Below are positions 33,001 to 41,732 of a DNA stretch of 64,000 nucleotides, one piece after another. Position 1 is the stretch's first letter. Each line of letters starts with the position of its first letter. The DNA lies in assembly GCF_014217875.1 (NCBI RefSeq), contig NZ_CP059060.1, forward strand, positions 992,001 to 1,056,000, read 5' to 3'. A program made the translations under genes and the position numbers. Source of the stretch: Synechococcus sp. LTW-R (GTDB lineage Bacteria > Cyanobacteriota > Cyanobacteriia > PCC-6307 > Cyanobiaceae). Under the pieces are notes generated by a model, which had not been told where the DNA came from, made no database searches, and saw only the letters and a program-made list of their open reading frames with translations.

Positions 33001-34250
33001 GGGTTGGGGAGCTTGTAGCGGCTGATGATCCGCTTAGCGAAGGCCGGAATGTGGGCGTCGACCTTCTCGGGGTGATTCCGCCGCAGCCAGAGGGCATTAC
33101 GGGTGAAGTGGGAGTCGATGGAAAAACGGCCGTACTCCAACCCCTGGGGTCCAAAGCGACCGACAAAGCAGCCAATGATGTTGGCTAGCCAGATCGGCAG
33201 CTTGACCGCCTTGTCGTAGGCATCGATCCCCTGCTGCACCGCCGCCTGGCGCTGCCCGCGACTGGTCACCGGTGCGACATCCAGTTCAGCCTCCACGAGA
33301 TCCAGTAGTTGCTGACCGCGGGGGTTGCGGACCGTGAGCCATTGGCAGCCAAACGTCGCCCCCATGTAGCCGACCACCAGGTCGGCGCCGGCATTGGTGT
33401 AGTCAAAGCAGCTCAGACAGCTCGGTGCGAAGACGTTCTTGAGCTTGGGAGTATCCAAGCCAAAGAAGGGCACCGTCTCCTCACGGCCATCGCTGTGGCG
33501 GAAGTGGATCCGGAAGTCCTGCATGAACTCGTAGTGCACCACGGTCTCCGGGGAGCTGACCGTGGTCTCCAGGAAGGTCTGCAGACCCTCCCGCGAGACG
33601 TTGTCGGTGCAGGGCAGACCCAGCACGTAGAGCTGATCGAGGGGCAGGGTGGACTCCACCGCCCGCAGGGCCTGGATCTGGCAGCCTACGCCGATGGCCA
33701 GGAGGTTGCGGATGCCGCTGCCCGGCAGCTGCTCCAGCACCTCCAGGTTGGGGGAGAGGGTCGGCTTGTTCACCCGTGCACTGAGCACCTCCTCCGGGGT
33801 GCGGGCCAAGCGGGGAACCGGAGTGAAGCGATCGTCCTCGCTTTGACCGACGCAGAGCACGGCATCCACCAGGCCACTCTCCAGGGCCAGGACGCCAATG
33901 CGGCTGGCGATCCCCGTCCACTGGGCTCCGGCGATGGGCTGCTGGAGGCGGGCGGTAAGCATCCGCTGCTGCACGCCGAAGTAGAGCTCGTTCTCGTTCT
34001 CGAGATCACGGCTGCGGCCATGGGCCGCGGTCTCCATCGCCTCAAAGCGCTGGTTCAAGAAGGCGCAGCTGTCTTTGACGTAGGCGACCCAACGACTGTC
34101 GCAGAGGCCGCACTGGCTGCAGAGGTCCTTGGCCGGATAGGTGCTGCCCTTGGCCAGGGGCTTGGCCCGCTCATGGGGCAGCGGTGAGCCTGGGGAGGAG
34201 GCGGCGACAGACAAGGACTTGGCCGGGCGAGGCCACAACCTATCTGGCAT
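32997..34250 (-). CDS. bciB: Ferredoxin-dependent 8-vinyl reductase BciB (F420-hydrogenase beta family)
   Basis: This 417-residue iron-sulfur flavoprotein belongs to the coenzyme F420 hydrogenase/dehydrogenase beta-subunit family. Photosynthetic members include BciB, which reduces the 8-vinyl group of divinyl (proto)chlorophyllide, and 7-hydroxymethyl-chlorophyll a reductase. The N-terminal Cys motif CSQCGLC (near residue 43) and CLSCFDYTNAGADLVVGYMG near 278 are seen. The cyanobacterial context favours BciB, but the two activities are hard to separate by sequence. The first 30 residues look variable. Confidence 0.85.
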   Translation of the reverse strand: MPDRLWPRPAKSLSVAASSPGSPLPHERAKPLAKGSTYPAKDLCSQCGLCDSRWVAYVKDSCAFLNQRFEAMETAAHGRSRDLENENELYFGVQQRMLTARLQQPIAGAQWTGIASRIGVLALESGLVDAVLCVGQSEDDRFTPVPRLARTPEEVLSARVNKPTLSPNLEVLEQLPGSGIRNLLAIGVGCQIQALRAVESTLPLDQLYVLGLPCTDNVSREGLQTFLETTVSSPETVVHYEFMQDFRIHFRHSDGREETVPFFGLDTPKLKNVFAPSCLSCFDYTNAGADLVVGYMGATFGCQWLTVRNPRGQQLLDLVEAELDVAPVTSRGQRQAAVQQGIDAYDKAVKLPIWLANIIGCFVGRFGPQGLEYGRFSIDSHFTRNALWLRRNHPEKVDAHIPAFAKRIISRYKLPNP

Positions 34251-34319
34251 GCCTGCAATAACGGCGTCAGAACCGGCTGACCTAAGTCAAAGTGGGGCGT
34301 CCTTGTCCGCCGCCCGTCC

Positions 34320-35252
34320 ATGGCGAATCGCCCGCAGCGCAGTGCTCGCCAACGGGCCTCAATCCGTCTCTTGGCCGCTGGGGCGGGAATCGTGGCGGGC
34401 CTAGGGACCCTGAGCCGGGTCTGGCCCCTTCAAGACCACTCCGCCAAAGAGGACGGTCCGCCCAGCGCCGATGCCCTGGCGGAGCGGCCAAACCGGGCCT
34501 TGAACGTGCTGCTGATCGGCAGTGACGCGGACCATCAAGGCGCCATCAGCAACGGGGCCGCCCCCGCCGGACCCGCCAACAGCGACGCGCTGCTGCTGGT
34601 CCACATCGACCCCGATGGCCCCGTGCAGGTCATGAATCTGCCGGTCGAAGGGGCCGTGCGCCTGCCTGGGGATGCAACGCCGGTCCCCCTCGGAAGCCTT
34701 TACCGGCGCGGCGGCACGGCCCTGGTGGCCAGCGCCAGCGCCGAGCTGCTCGGGCTCCCGGAGGGAGAACCAGAGCGATACGTCGTGCTGCCCAGAACCG
34801 CCCTGCGGGAGCTGGTGGATGGAATGGGTCGTCTGGAGCTGGCCCCTGACCGGACCATGGCCTACACCGATCAAAGCCAGAAGCTGACCATCGCCCTGCA
34901 GGGGGGCCTGCAACAGCTCAATGGCGCCCAAGTGGAGCAGTACCTGCGCTTCAAGGACCCCCTGAACGGGCAGGAGCGCCGCCGGGACCGCCAGGAGCTG
35001 GCGATTACGACCCTGCTGCGTCAGATGCGCCAGGGAACCCAGCTCCAGCGCCTGCCGTCCCTGGTCAGCGAGCTGCGGCCCCAGGTGGACAGCAACCTCA
35101 GCCCCCAGGAGGTGCTGAGCCTGATGGCGGTGGCCCTTGAGCCCGGCCAGACCGTCCAGTTCCAGACCCTGAGCCTGCGGCCGGCCCTCAATGGGAAGGC
35201 ATCGATGCGGGAGCTGGAGGAGCGGCGGCTGCAGCCCCGCTGGCCGCAATAA
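34320..35252 (+). CDS. LytR-CpsA-Psr (LCP) family protein, divergent
   Basis: This 310-residue protein has an N-terminal membrane anchor (about residues 15-32) and an LCP-like fold: NVLLIGSD, NSDALLLVHID, the segment LPVEGAVRLPGD, and LNGAQVEQYLRFKD...ERRRDRQELAITTLLRQM. LCP enzymes attach glycopolymers to the wall. The usual catalytic pattern (R/A-SDT and SIPRD) is replaced here by NSDA and NLPVEG, so the key Arg-Asp is missing, and the protein may be inactive or altered. It starts 69 bases from the divergent bciB gene. Its 3' end overlaps the next minus-strand gene. Confidence 0.78.
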   Translation: MANRPQRSARQRASIRLLAAGAGIVAGLGTLSRVWPLQDHSAKEDGPPSADALAERPNRALNVLLIGSDADHQGAISNGAAPAGPANSDALLLVHIDPDGPVQVMNLPVEGAVRLPGDATPVPLGSLYRRGGTALVASASAELLGLPEGEPERYVVLPRTALRELVDGMGRLELAPDRTMAYTDQSQKLTIALQGGLQQLNGAQVEQYLRFKDPLNGQERRRDRQELAITTLLRQMRQGTQLQRLPSLVSELRPQVDSNLSPQEVLSLMAVALEPGQTVQFQTLSLRPALNGKASMRELEERRLQPRWPQ

Positions 35253-35724
35253 GGCGCCAGCGCAGATCCGCTGAAGCCTCCTGATCGCCCAGGTGGCCCA
35301 GCCAAGGCAGTCCCTCAGTGCGGCGATCGGCGGGGCTCCAGTCCCCACCCGCCTGAATCAGCCCCAGGAGGGGCACGCGGTAGTGGCGCAGCAGCGCCCA
35401 ATGGCTCCGGGCGAATCCCGCTACGCGGTCGGCGTCGCTGCAGACCAGACAGGTCGGGATGCGCCAGGCCCCCAAGGCTTCAGCCCAGCACTCCCATCCT
35501 GAAACGGTCTGCCCCGGGTCGAACGCCAAGGGTTGAAGCCAGCCTGGCGACGCCGCCGTGAGCGCTTGGAACGCGCGATTGCAATCGGCGAGATCGCCCG
35601 GCCAGTCAGGCAGGAGCCGCCACTGACAGAGCTGAGCGAGCTGGGCAGCCGCCGAGCCGATGCGCCCACCAGGGGCCACCAAACACACCCCGGAATTGGT
35701 GCTGAATTCGGGGGAATTCGTCAA
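35188..35724 (-). CDS. Conserved hypothetical protein
   Basis: This soluble protein of about 178 residues has no recognised domain. Near its start is GVCLVAPGGRIGSAAAQLA, a glycine-rich turn that could bind a nucleotide, and later come PTCLVCSDADRVAGF and PLLGLIQAGGDWSPADRR. I chose TTG 35724, with GGAG about nine bases upstream. The longest frame starts at ATG 35841, but it would overlap the beginning of prs. The 3' end overlaps the convergent LCP gene by 65 bases, which is long for this genome and leaves some doubt. Confidence 0.6.
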   Translation of the reverse strand: MTNSPEFSTNSGVCLVAPGGRIGSAAAQLAQLCQWRLLPDWPGDLADCNRAFQALTAASPGWLQPLAFDPGQTVSGWECWAEALGAWRIPTCLVCSDADRVAGFARSHWALLRHYRVPLLGLIQAGGDWSPADRRTEGLPWLGHLGDQEASADLRWRLIAASGAAAAAPPAPASMPSH

Positions 35725-35801
35725 CGGATGGGGCTCCAGAGTGCTGACCGCGAACCGAGCGGCTTCTACGATCGGAGTTCTACCGTCCAGCCAGCGGCCC
35801 C

Positions 35802-36797
35802 GTGACCAGTTTCCTGACCGCAGAACGGGTCGATCAGGCAAGCATGGGCCACGACACCAAGCGCCTGCGCCTGTTCAGCGGCACCTCGAACCAGGCCCTG
35901 GCCCGCGAAATCGGCGCCTACCTGGGGGTCCCTGATGGCCCGCGGGTGATCAAACGCTTTGCGGACGGCGAGCTCTACATCCAGATCCAGGAATCGATCC
36001 GGGGCTGTGACGTCTTCCTGATCCAACCCACCTGCGCCCCGGTGAACGATCACCTGATGGAGCTGCTCGTGATGGTGGATGCCTGCAAACGGGCCTCGGC
36101 CCGGCAGATCACGGCGGTGATTCCCTACTACGGCTATGCCCGGGCCGACCGCAAGACGGCTGGACGCGAGTCCATCACCGCCAAGCTGGTGGCCAACCTG
36201 CTCGCCAAGTCGGGGGTGGACCGGGTCCTGGCCATGGACCTGCACTCCGCCCAGATCCAGGGCTATTTCGATATCCCCTGCGACCACATCTACGGCTCAC
36301 CGGTGCTGGTGGATTACCTCTCCGGCCGTGACCTCGGTGATGTCGTGGTGGTCTCCCCGGACGTCGGTGGTGTGGCCCGGGCCCGCGCCTTCGCCAAGCA
36401 ACTCGGCGACGCCCCGCTGGCGATCATCGACAAGCGCCGCTCGGGCCACAACGTGGCCGAGAGCCTCACGGTGATCGGCGATGTGGCCGGCAAGACCGCG
36501 ATCGTGATCGACGACATGATCGACACCGGCGGCACCATCTGCGCCGGCGCCCGCCTGCTGCGGCAAAACGGCGCCACCCAGGTGCTGGCCTGTGCCACCC
36601 ACGCCGTCTTCTCCCCGCCTGCGGTCGAGCGCCTCTCTGAGCCGGGACTCTTCGAGGAGGTGATCGTCACCAACTCCATCCCCCTCAGCGAAGACCGCCA
36701 CTTCCCGCAGCTCCAAGTGCTCTCAGTCGCCAACATGCTCGGTGAGGCGATCTGGCGCATCCACGACGAGAGCTCCGTGAGCTCGATGTTCCGTTGA
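35802..36797 (+). CDS. prs: Ribose-phosphate pyrophosphokinase
   Basis: Prs makes PRPP from ribose 5-phosphate and ATP, feeding nucleotide, histidine and tryptophan synthesis. The 331-residue protein has RFADGELYIQIQESIRG, YYGYARADRKTAGRESITAK (ATP loop), CDHIYGSPVLVDYL and the PRPP-binding loop VIDDMIDTGGTICAGA. The start is GTG 35802 (MTSFLTAERVDQ), like relatives in this group. The last codons, ATG TTC CGT TGA, are at the same time the left attachment core of the element that follows; the gene is intact because the core copy restores its end. Confidence 0.96.
   Translation: MTSFLTAERVDQASMGHDTKRLRLFSGTSNQALAREIGAYLGVPDGPRVIKRFADGELYIQIQESIRGCDVFLIQPTCAPVNDHLMELLVMVDACKRASARQITAVIPYYGYARADRKTAGRESITAKLVANLLAKSGVDRVLAMDLHSAQIQGYFDIPCDHIYGSPVLVDYLSGRDLGDVVVVSPDVGGVARARAFAKQLGDAPLAIIDKRRSGHNVAESLTVIGDVAGKTAIVIDDMIDTGGTICAGARLLRQNGATQVLACATHAVFSPPAVERLSEPGLFEEVIVTNSIPLSEDRHFPQLQVLSVANMLGEAIWRIHDESSVSSMFR
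36786..36797 (+). other. Putative attL core (3' end of prs)
   Basis: ATGTTCCGTTGA covers the last four prs codons and is repeated exactly at 49977-49988. A tyrosine recombinase gene starts 87 bases inside. Short repeats that may be recombinase arm sites lie between: TTTACCCAG twice (36823-36831 and about 36874-36882) and TGTTGCAGAA near 36859, the latter also found next to the right core. Confidence 0.75.
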
Positions 36798-36884
36798 GGC
36801 AAAACTCCTTCTAGGAGCCAGGTTTACCCAGGAACACTGGGCCTGTTGCTAAAAGGTGTTGCAGAACTGCTGCTTTACCCAGCA

Positions 36885-38015
36885 ATGGGGAGACCGCAAA
36901 AGGTCATTCAGCAACGCGCCAACGGCACCTACTACGTCCGCCTCCACAAGGACGGCAGGAGGCTCACAAGGAGCCTTGGCACCAAGGACCCGCTCGTAGC
37001 GGCTTCAAGGGCCTCAGAGGCCATCAGAAGCCTTCAGGAGGACGAGCGCGGGCTTGAGGCGGAGCGCTGGCCCGGAGACGAACCGGCCGTCATCGGTGAA
37101 ATGCAGCCCGACGGGACGTGGGTAGAGCGGGAAACAACCTGGCGGGAAATCGCTGAGCCAGAAGAGCTTTTGAGAACGGACTGGAAGGACCTCCTCAGGG
37201 AAGCCGTGGCAGTCAGGAAGCGCTCTGAAGGCAAAGACTTCTCAGACAGCTGGTACACGAACAACGAGCTCGCCATTCGCGACTGCCCTTTCACGCTCGA
37301 TGAAGCCTCTCCGAAGGCCATCCGTAAATGGATCGAGTCAATGGGGCCAAGCGGCAAGGGCTACAAGGGCCGCACTGTGGAAATGCGATGCGGCGCACTG
37401 AGCAACCTGATCAATGTCTCGATCAAGTCAGGTCTGCTCGAGGAGTTCTCGAACCCGTTTGAAAAGGTCAGCTTCACGAACAAGAGCACGAAGCACATCT
37501 ACACAGCATCAGAAGAGGACTACGAACGGATGAAAGCTGTCCTGGAGACAGCCCCAACCGGAACACGACTGCTGCTTCTGATCCAGATGTATGGGGGGAC
37601 GCGAGTCAGCGAGGTGCAAAAGCGCGAGCCAAAGGATTTCGACCTCGAAGCAGGGACGATGACGATTCCGATAGGTACAGGCAAAAACAAGTCGTCAGAG
37701 CGCACCATTCCGCTTCCCTCGTGGTTGTGCGAAGAGATAAAAGCCTGGGGCTTTCAGAGAAGCTGGCCTGTGACGACGGGCGTGAATCAAAGACTGAGCC
37801 TGGCCAAGAAAGAGCTAACGACTCACTCGTTTCGGCATGGCTTTATTCGGCTGAGCCGCGAACTGGGCTGCGAGCCGATGGCCATCGAAGCCTTCATCGG
37901 TCACCGCCTACCGGGAATGCAGGCCACATATGGATCGGGATTCTCAGTGAACGCTCTTGCAAAAGCAGCTGCACCAATCTGGAAAAGAATCGACGAGCTG
38001 ACTAGTCGCGCATAG
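36885..38015 (+). CDS. int: Tyrosine recombinase / integrase
   Basis: This 376-residue site-specific recombinase has an N-terminal arm-binding-like region (GRPQKVIQQRANGTYYVRL), a helical core-binding domain (about residues 98-190), and a catalytic domain with Arg240 (GGTRVSE), a Lys in GTGKNKSS, His314 and Arg317 (THSFRHGF), His340 (IGHRL) and the nucleophile Tyr349 (ATYGSGF). All expected active residues are present, so it is probably functional. ATG 36885 is chosen over the upstream TTG 36846. It sits beside the left core, pointing into the element, and is the likely enzyme for insertion and excision. Confidence 0.93.
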   Translation: MGRPQKVIQQRANGTYYVRLHKDGRRLTRSLGTKDPLVAASRASEAIRSLQEDERGLEAERWPGDEPAVIGEMQPDGTWVERETTWREIAEPEELLRTDWKDLLREAVAVRKRSEGKDFSDSWYTNNELAIRDCPFTLDEASPKAIRKWIESMGPSGKGYKGRTVEMRCGALSNLINVSIKSGLLEEFSNPFEKVSFTNKSTKHIYTASEEDYERMKAVLETAPTGTRLLLLIQMYGGTRVSEVQKREPKDFDLEAGTMTIPIGTGKNKSSERTIPLPSWLCEEIKAWGFQRSWPVTTGVNQRLSLAKKELTTHSFRHGFIRLSRELGCEPMAIEAFIGHRLPGMQATYGSGFSVNALAKAAAPIWKRIDELTSRA

Positions 38016-38146
38016 TCCAGGAACTAACGCATTAAAGGGAAGCCATTGGGACCAGTTAAAAGCCCCTACCGACTACGAGACCAAACGAACAGGCTCAGCC
38101 GCAAACGGGGCTCAAACACTCATTCAACAGATTTTAGTCGACTAAA

Positions 38147-38710
38147 ATGGGCCTATTTGAGATAGAAAGGATTAGACACGAAGCCAACGAGCAACAACTT
38201 CACTACCTAAGGACCAACCTTGAACCAGAAGATCTAGCAGGCGTAGACCGGCTCATACAAGAAAGCCAAAAGGCATTCAGAACATACTCACATCACCTGG
38301 AAGCCATCTTCTCAGTTTTGACATGTGCGCCAAATGAACTACACATGAAGAGCATCGAGGAATCGGTCATTGCTCACCTAAAAGAACAAGGAATAAGCGC
38401 AACCTGGATTTCAATGGTGAAAGGCGCATTAAGGCTTAGAAAGCTAATAAGCAGCCATCGGGAGTGGTATAGCGATGACGAGGCCAAAGTGTTACTCGGC
38501 CTTGAATCAGAAAAGGCATACCTGGCAAGCCGAATGACCATCGAGGGTCAGAAAAGACTCTGCAAGATCCACCAAGAGCGTGGAGGGATATCGGTCAGAG
38601 AGACACGCAAACACCTCAAGGATTTTCAATTTGACCCGTCATCCCTATGGAAAGGCACGTCACAAGCCAAAAAGAAGACGCAAGAGAGAAGCATCGGGGC
38701 CGCAAACTAG
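38147..38710 (+). CDS. Hypothetical protein
   Basis: This 187-residue, charged, mostly helical protein (MGLFEIERIRHEANEQQLHYL...) has a basic C-terminus rich in Lys and Ser. No domain is recognised and no helix-turn-helix is certain. It follows the recombinase gene by about 130 bases on the same strand and could be a regulator or directionality factor, but nothing in the sequence shows this. Codon use is AT-rich as in the rest of the element. Its TAG stop is followed by 67 more sense codons in the same frame (see the next entry). Confidence 0.72.
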   Translation: MGLFEIERIRHEANEQQLHYLRTNLEPEDLAGVDRLIQESQKAFRTYSHHLEAIFSVLTCAPNELHMKSIEESVIAHLKEQGISATWISMVKGALRLRKLISSHREWYSDDEAKVLLGLESEKAYLASRMTIEGQKRLCKIHQERGGISVRETRKHLKDFQFDPSSLWKGTSQAKKKTQERSIGAAN

Positions 38711-38740
38711 CTTGAGCCACAAAGAGCTGTCTCTCAGGAG

Positions 38741-38914
38741 GTGTTAGACCTTGTCAATCAACTAAGTATAATCATAGAGAGCCTTTCAGAGCTTCATCAA
38801 GCCTGGGAAAAGGATCCAAGGGTTCATGCAATGGTCGACAGAGCTCTACTAACCAGACTCACGAGAGCTTTCTGCATCGATTGGCGCGAAGAGCAGAATG
38901 AATATGATTTCTAA
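38741..38914 (+). CDS. Small hypothetical open frame (57 residues)
   Basis: A GTG at 38741 begins MLDLVNQLSIIIESLSELHQ and the frame ends at TAA 38912-38914 with EEQNEYDF. The Shine-Dalgarno-like AGGAGG directly abuts or overlaps the GTG, which is closer than usual. The frame is the same as that of the preceding 187-residue gene and is open right after that gene's TAG, so this may be a separate small gene, or the C-terminal part of a longer protein cut by a stop. The rest of the 378-base gap to 39088 holds only an inverted repeat. Confidence 0.4.
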   Translation: MLDLVNQLSIIIESLSELHQAWEKDPRVHAMVDRALLTRLTRAFCIDWREEQNEYDF

Positions 38915-38965
38915 ACTGAAGCCCTTGGCATAAGTAGAGTAACAAGCAGATACTAATGGAATAAA

Positions 38966-39022
38966 GGAGTCTTGGCCAAGCCAGAGAGCAAGCGAGCTCG
39001 AGCAGGCTCCACCCAAGACTCC
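38966..39022. repeat. Inverted repeat upstream of the first protease gene
   Basis: GGAGTCTTGG (38966-38975) and CCAAGACTCC (39013-39022) are perfect 10-bp reverse complements with a 37-base loop containing the palindrome GAGCTC. No T-run follows. It may be a protein-binding site, an RNA hairpin in the leader or a trace of an older mobile end. Confidence 0.5.
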
Positions 39023-39088
39023 AAGCTAGCGTAGACTCAAGAAAGCACTGTCAAGAACGCAAAACGACCAAAGGGGACTAGCAAAACT

Positions 39089-41101
39089 ATGCGATCAAAA
39101 GTTATAGTCTTTTTGTCTATAGTGACTCTCGGAACATTTGGCTGCTCGCCCGATGCTGGAAAAACAGAGAATATTGATTTAAAGCCGAAACGACTTGAGT
39201 TACTCAGTAAATCAAGCAAGACACTTAGCGAAAAGGAAGTTCAGAAGATTGCAGAAGACATTGTGGTTATGATTGAAGGCCCCGCTGATCCTGGCAGTGG
39301 ATTTCTTTTATCACACAGTGATGGCGAATACACCGTAGCGACGGCATGGCACGTCCTAAGGAGTGCACAAGCAGGCGATGAATTATGGATACACACGTCT
39401 GACAACAAGAAACACAGATCATCCATGGACACTATAACTAGAGTGCCCGGCGTTGACCTGGGCATCGTAACATTCAAGTCAGAGGCTAGATATAGTGTTG
39501 CTCAAATCGAAAGGAACGACTTCGTAGATTCTGGCGATGTAATATATGTCTCTGGGTACCCCAAGCCGACTACCTCTATACCAGTGCAGCTTCTGAGAAC
39601 ACTCTCAGGCAAGATTGTTGGAATTAGCTCAAAGAAAATACCTGACGGATATCAGCTTCTTTATACCAACAAAACTCTGCCCGGCATGAGTGGAGGACCT
39701 GTCCTAAGCGCCAGAGGAGGCGTCATCGGAGTGCACGGAAGAGCAGAAACGGATATTGCACTAACCGAGCAGGCGCAGGTAGCGGTTAAGACTGGCACCA
39801 ATCAAGGAGTGCCCGTCGAATATCTTCTTAAAGCCATCGACCGAGTAGATCTGATCGAGACCAATAGAGTTCGCGGCAAAGAGAACGAATACATAGCAAA
39901 GGCCATCCAATTGGTAGAGGAAAGCAAGCGGATGCACATGCTACTTGTGTATGAGTCGGAAGCGTTTGCGAGCAATGAAAGCAAGGTTGTACCAGCATCG
40001 CTTACCAAGCGTGCGTTGGAGATGGTAAACAAGGCGATAGAAATAAACCCACAGGGCTACTATTATTACCTACGCGGCAAGTACAGGTTTAATTGCATAA
40101 ACTATAGCCTCGCCTGCGGGAACGGTGGCTCAAAGAGTATTAAAGAGGATTTTAGAAAAGCCATTGAACTGGAGCCTGATTTGGCCGAAGCATATGTCGC
40201 CCTTGCAAAGGAGACGAGTGCATATGAAGACCGGGATGAAGTTCTACGCTTAACCGAAAAGGCTATTTCACTAAACCCACGGCTTGTCGATGCCCACATA
40301 AGAAAGTCATTTGTAGCAGGACTTATTACCGACAGCGAAGAGGCTGGTATTTCAGGTGAACAGTGGGGAAGACTTCACGATCAAAGGCGCCAAGCATCTA
40401 TCGACGTTCTTAGAAGGGCCCTCAAGATAATGCCTCTAAGTTACGAGCTTAATCGGGAGCTGGCAGATAAGCTGAAGAGTTTTGCTTGGCAACTGAATGA
40501 GGCCAACCCGCAATATAGACGTCTTCTGAAAGAATCTGTTGATCTATACACAAAAGCAATCAGCATAAAACCAATAGATGAATACGGAATTGGCTCTGAC
40601 TATCAGATGAGAAGCTCAGCCTACAGATCCCTAGGTGACTTCACCAAAGCAAGGAATGACGAGATAGCCGCAGTAGAAATGATACTTTCAGGAAATTTTC
40701 CAGAAAACAAATGGCTCGGAAAACTCGCAAGTGCCTATCAGAGTATTGGGGACTTTGAGGACAAACTGGGTAACCTAGAATCCGCCAGAAGCTATTACAA
40801 GAAATCAATTGAGACCCTTAACATTGAGCCCGCGAAGAATGCATTGGGAGTGAGCATCGAGCTTCACTTGAACGAGATTCAACGGTCGGCACAGAAGAAG
40901 ATGACATTAGCATATAAGAATGGTGACCTTGATGAATCATGCCTTGACTTTGACCTTTGGTTAGCAACTCACGAAGCTGGAATCAGGTGGTACTGGTTCC
41001 CAGAGAGTGAAGAACTTGATAGCTGGAAGGAACGTTGTTCAGGCAAAGTCAGCCCATATAGGTCTGTTGTTCAGGCGAGAAAGGGAAAGTACTATTTTTG
41101 A
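39089..41101 (+). CDS. Trypsin-like serine protease with TPR repeats, lipoprotein (copy 1)
   Basis: This 670-residue protein has a lipoprotein signal (MRSKVIVFLSIVTLGTFGC, Cys19 lipid site), a trypsin/S1-like domain at about residues 50-260 with His88 (TAWHVL), Asp123 (GVDLG) and Ser201 (GMSGGPV), then TPR-like repeats from about 290 to 610 (for example KAIELEPDLAEAYVALAKET and KAISLNPRLVDAHIRKSF). The C-terminus has a Cys pair (ESCLDFD...KERCSG) and ends in GKYYF. It should be membrane-anchored, facing the periplasm or outside. It is most similar to copy 3. The target is unknown. Confidence 0.9.
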   Translation: MRSKVIVFLSIVTLGTFGCSPDAGKTENIDLKPKRLELLSKSSKTLSEKEVQKIAEDIVVMIEGPADPGSGFLLSHSDGEYTVATAWHVLRSAQAGDELWIHTSDNKKHRSSMDTITRVPGVDLGIVTFKSEARYSVAQIERNDFVDSGDVIYVSGYPKPTTSIPVQLLRTLSGKIVGISSKKIPDGYQLLYTNKTLPGMSGGPVLSARGGVIGVHGRAETDIALTEQAQVAVKTGTNQGVPVEYLLKAIDRVDLIETNRVRGKENEYIAKAIQLVEESKRMHMLLVYESEAFASNESKVVPASLTKRALEMVNKAIEINPQGYYYYLRGKYRFNCINYSLACGNGGSKSIKEDFRKAIELEPDLAEAYVALAKETSAYEDRDEVLRLTEKAISLNPRLVDAHIRKSFVAGLITDSEEAGISGEQWGRLHDQRRQASIDVLRRALKIMPLSYELNRELADKLKSFAWQLNEANPQYRRLLKESVDLYTKAISIKPIDEYGIGSDYQMRSSAYRSLGDFTKARNDEIAAVEMILSGNFPENKWLGKLASAYQSIGDFEDKLGNLESARSYYKKSIETLNIEPAKNALGVSIELHLNEIQRSAQKKMTLAYKNGDLDESCLDFDLWLATHEAGIRWYWFPESEELDSWKERCSGKVSPYRSVVQARKGKYYF

Positions 41102-41168
41102 GCTGATTGCTAAGTCAAGTTGCGCGAATGCGTGCTGATATAAAGTGGTACCAGTGATCTTGGAAGTG

Positions 41169-41726
41169 ATGAGGCTTCACGCCTTGGCAGTTGCGAGCGT
41201 CCTTGCGGTTCAGCCATCTGTACACGCGGCTGAACCTCTTGCATCCAGCATCTCCTGCATGGATGCTGAAGGAATCCCGGCGACCGTGGTCTCCACCAAG
41301 AGCGGCAAGCGGGTCCCGATCATCTACTGGAAGAGCGAGACCTTCAGCAGCTCAGGCTGGAACCCAACTCGCCGCTGCAAAGAAGTCTCCGCTCGTTTCC
41401 AGGAGTACCACCAAGCAGGAACACTGGAGTTCATCACCACTGGTCGGATGAACGGAATGCCAGTGCTTTGTGTCTCCAAGACCGACGGCGGCGGCTGCGC
41501 TGGTCTCCTCTACACGCTTAAGCCTGGTCAGAACGCAACTGCAACACTCAAGAAGCTCTTTGACATTAGAAATAAGCCTGGTGCAGCTCCTCTTGAGGAG
41601 ACAACCGCTCGTCTCTACGTGAACTTCGAGACTGTCGTCCGAAACAAGGCTGCATCAGGGGTGACGTCCAGTCCGTCCTTGGTGAAGCCTGTAGCTGGTC
41701 CGAATCAGTCTGCACCGCTTTTCTGA
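41169..41726 (+). CDS. Secreted COP23-domain protein
   Basis: The 185-residue protein has a signal peptide (MRLHALAVASVLAVQPSVHA, cut near residue 20) and a COP23-like domain: Cys30, VPIIYWKSETFSSSGWNPTRRC with Cys70, RFQEY, FITTGRMNGMPVLCV with Cys101, Cys110, LLYTLKPGQNATATLKKLF. COP23 was described as a circadian-oscillating membrane protein in cyanobacteria; its function is unknown. Four Cys suggest two disulfides. It ends in SAPLF. ATG 41169 is preferred, though the in-frame GTG 41154 is possible. It is poorer in A+T than its neighbours and lies six bases before the HExxH gene. Confidence 0.85.
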   Translation: MRLHALAVASVLAVQPSVHAAEPLASSISCMDAEGIPATVVSTKSGKRVPIIYWKSETFSSSGWNPTRRCKEVSARFQEYHQAGTLEFITTGRMNGMPVLCVSKTDGGGCAGLLYTLKPGQNATATLKKLFDIRNKPGAAPLEETTARLYVNFETVVRNKAASGVTSSPSLVKPVAGPNQSAPLF

Positions 41727-41732
41727 TCAGCC

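Noticed and set aside
38993-39003. 11-mer CGAGCTCGAGC repeated at 46430-46440
   Set aside because: It is short and near-palindromic, and the second copy is not at an element boundary; chance is a sufficient explanation.
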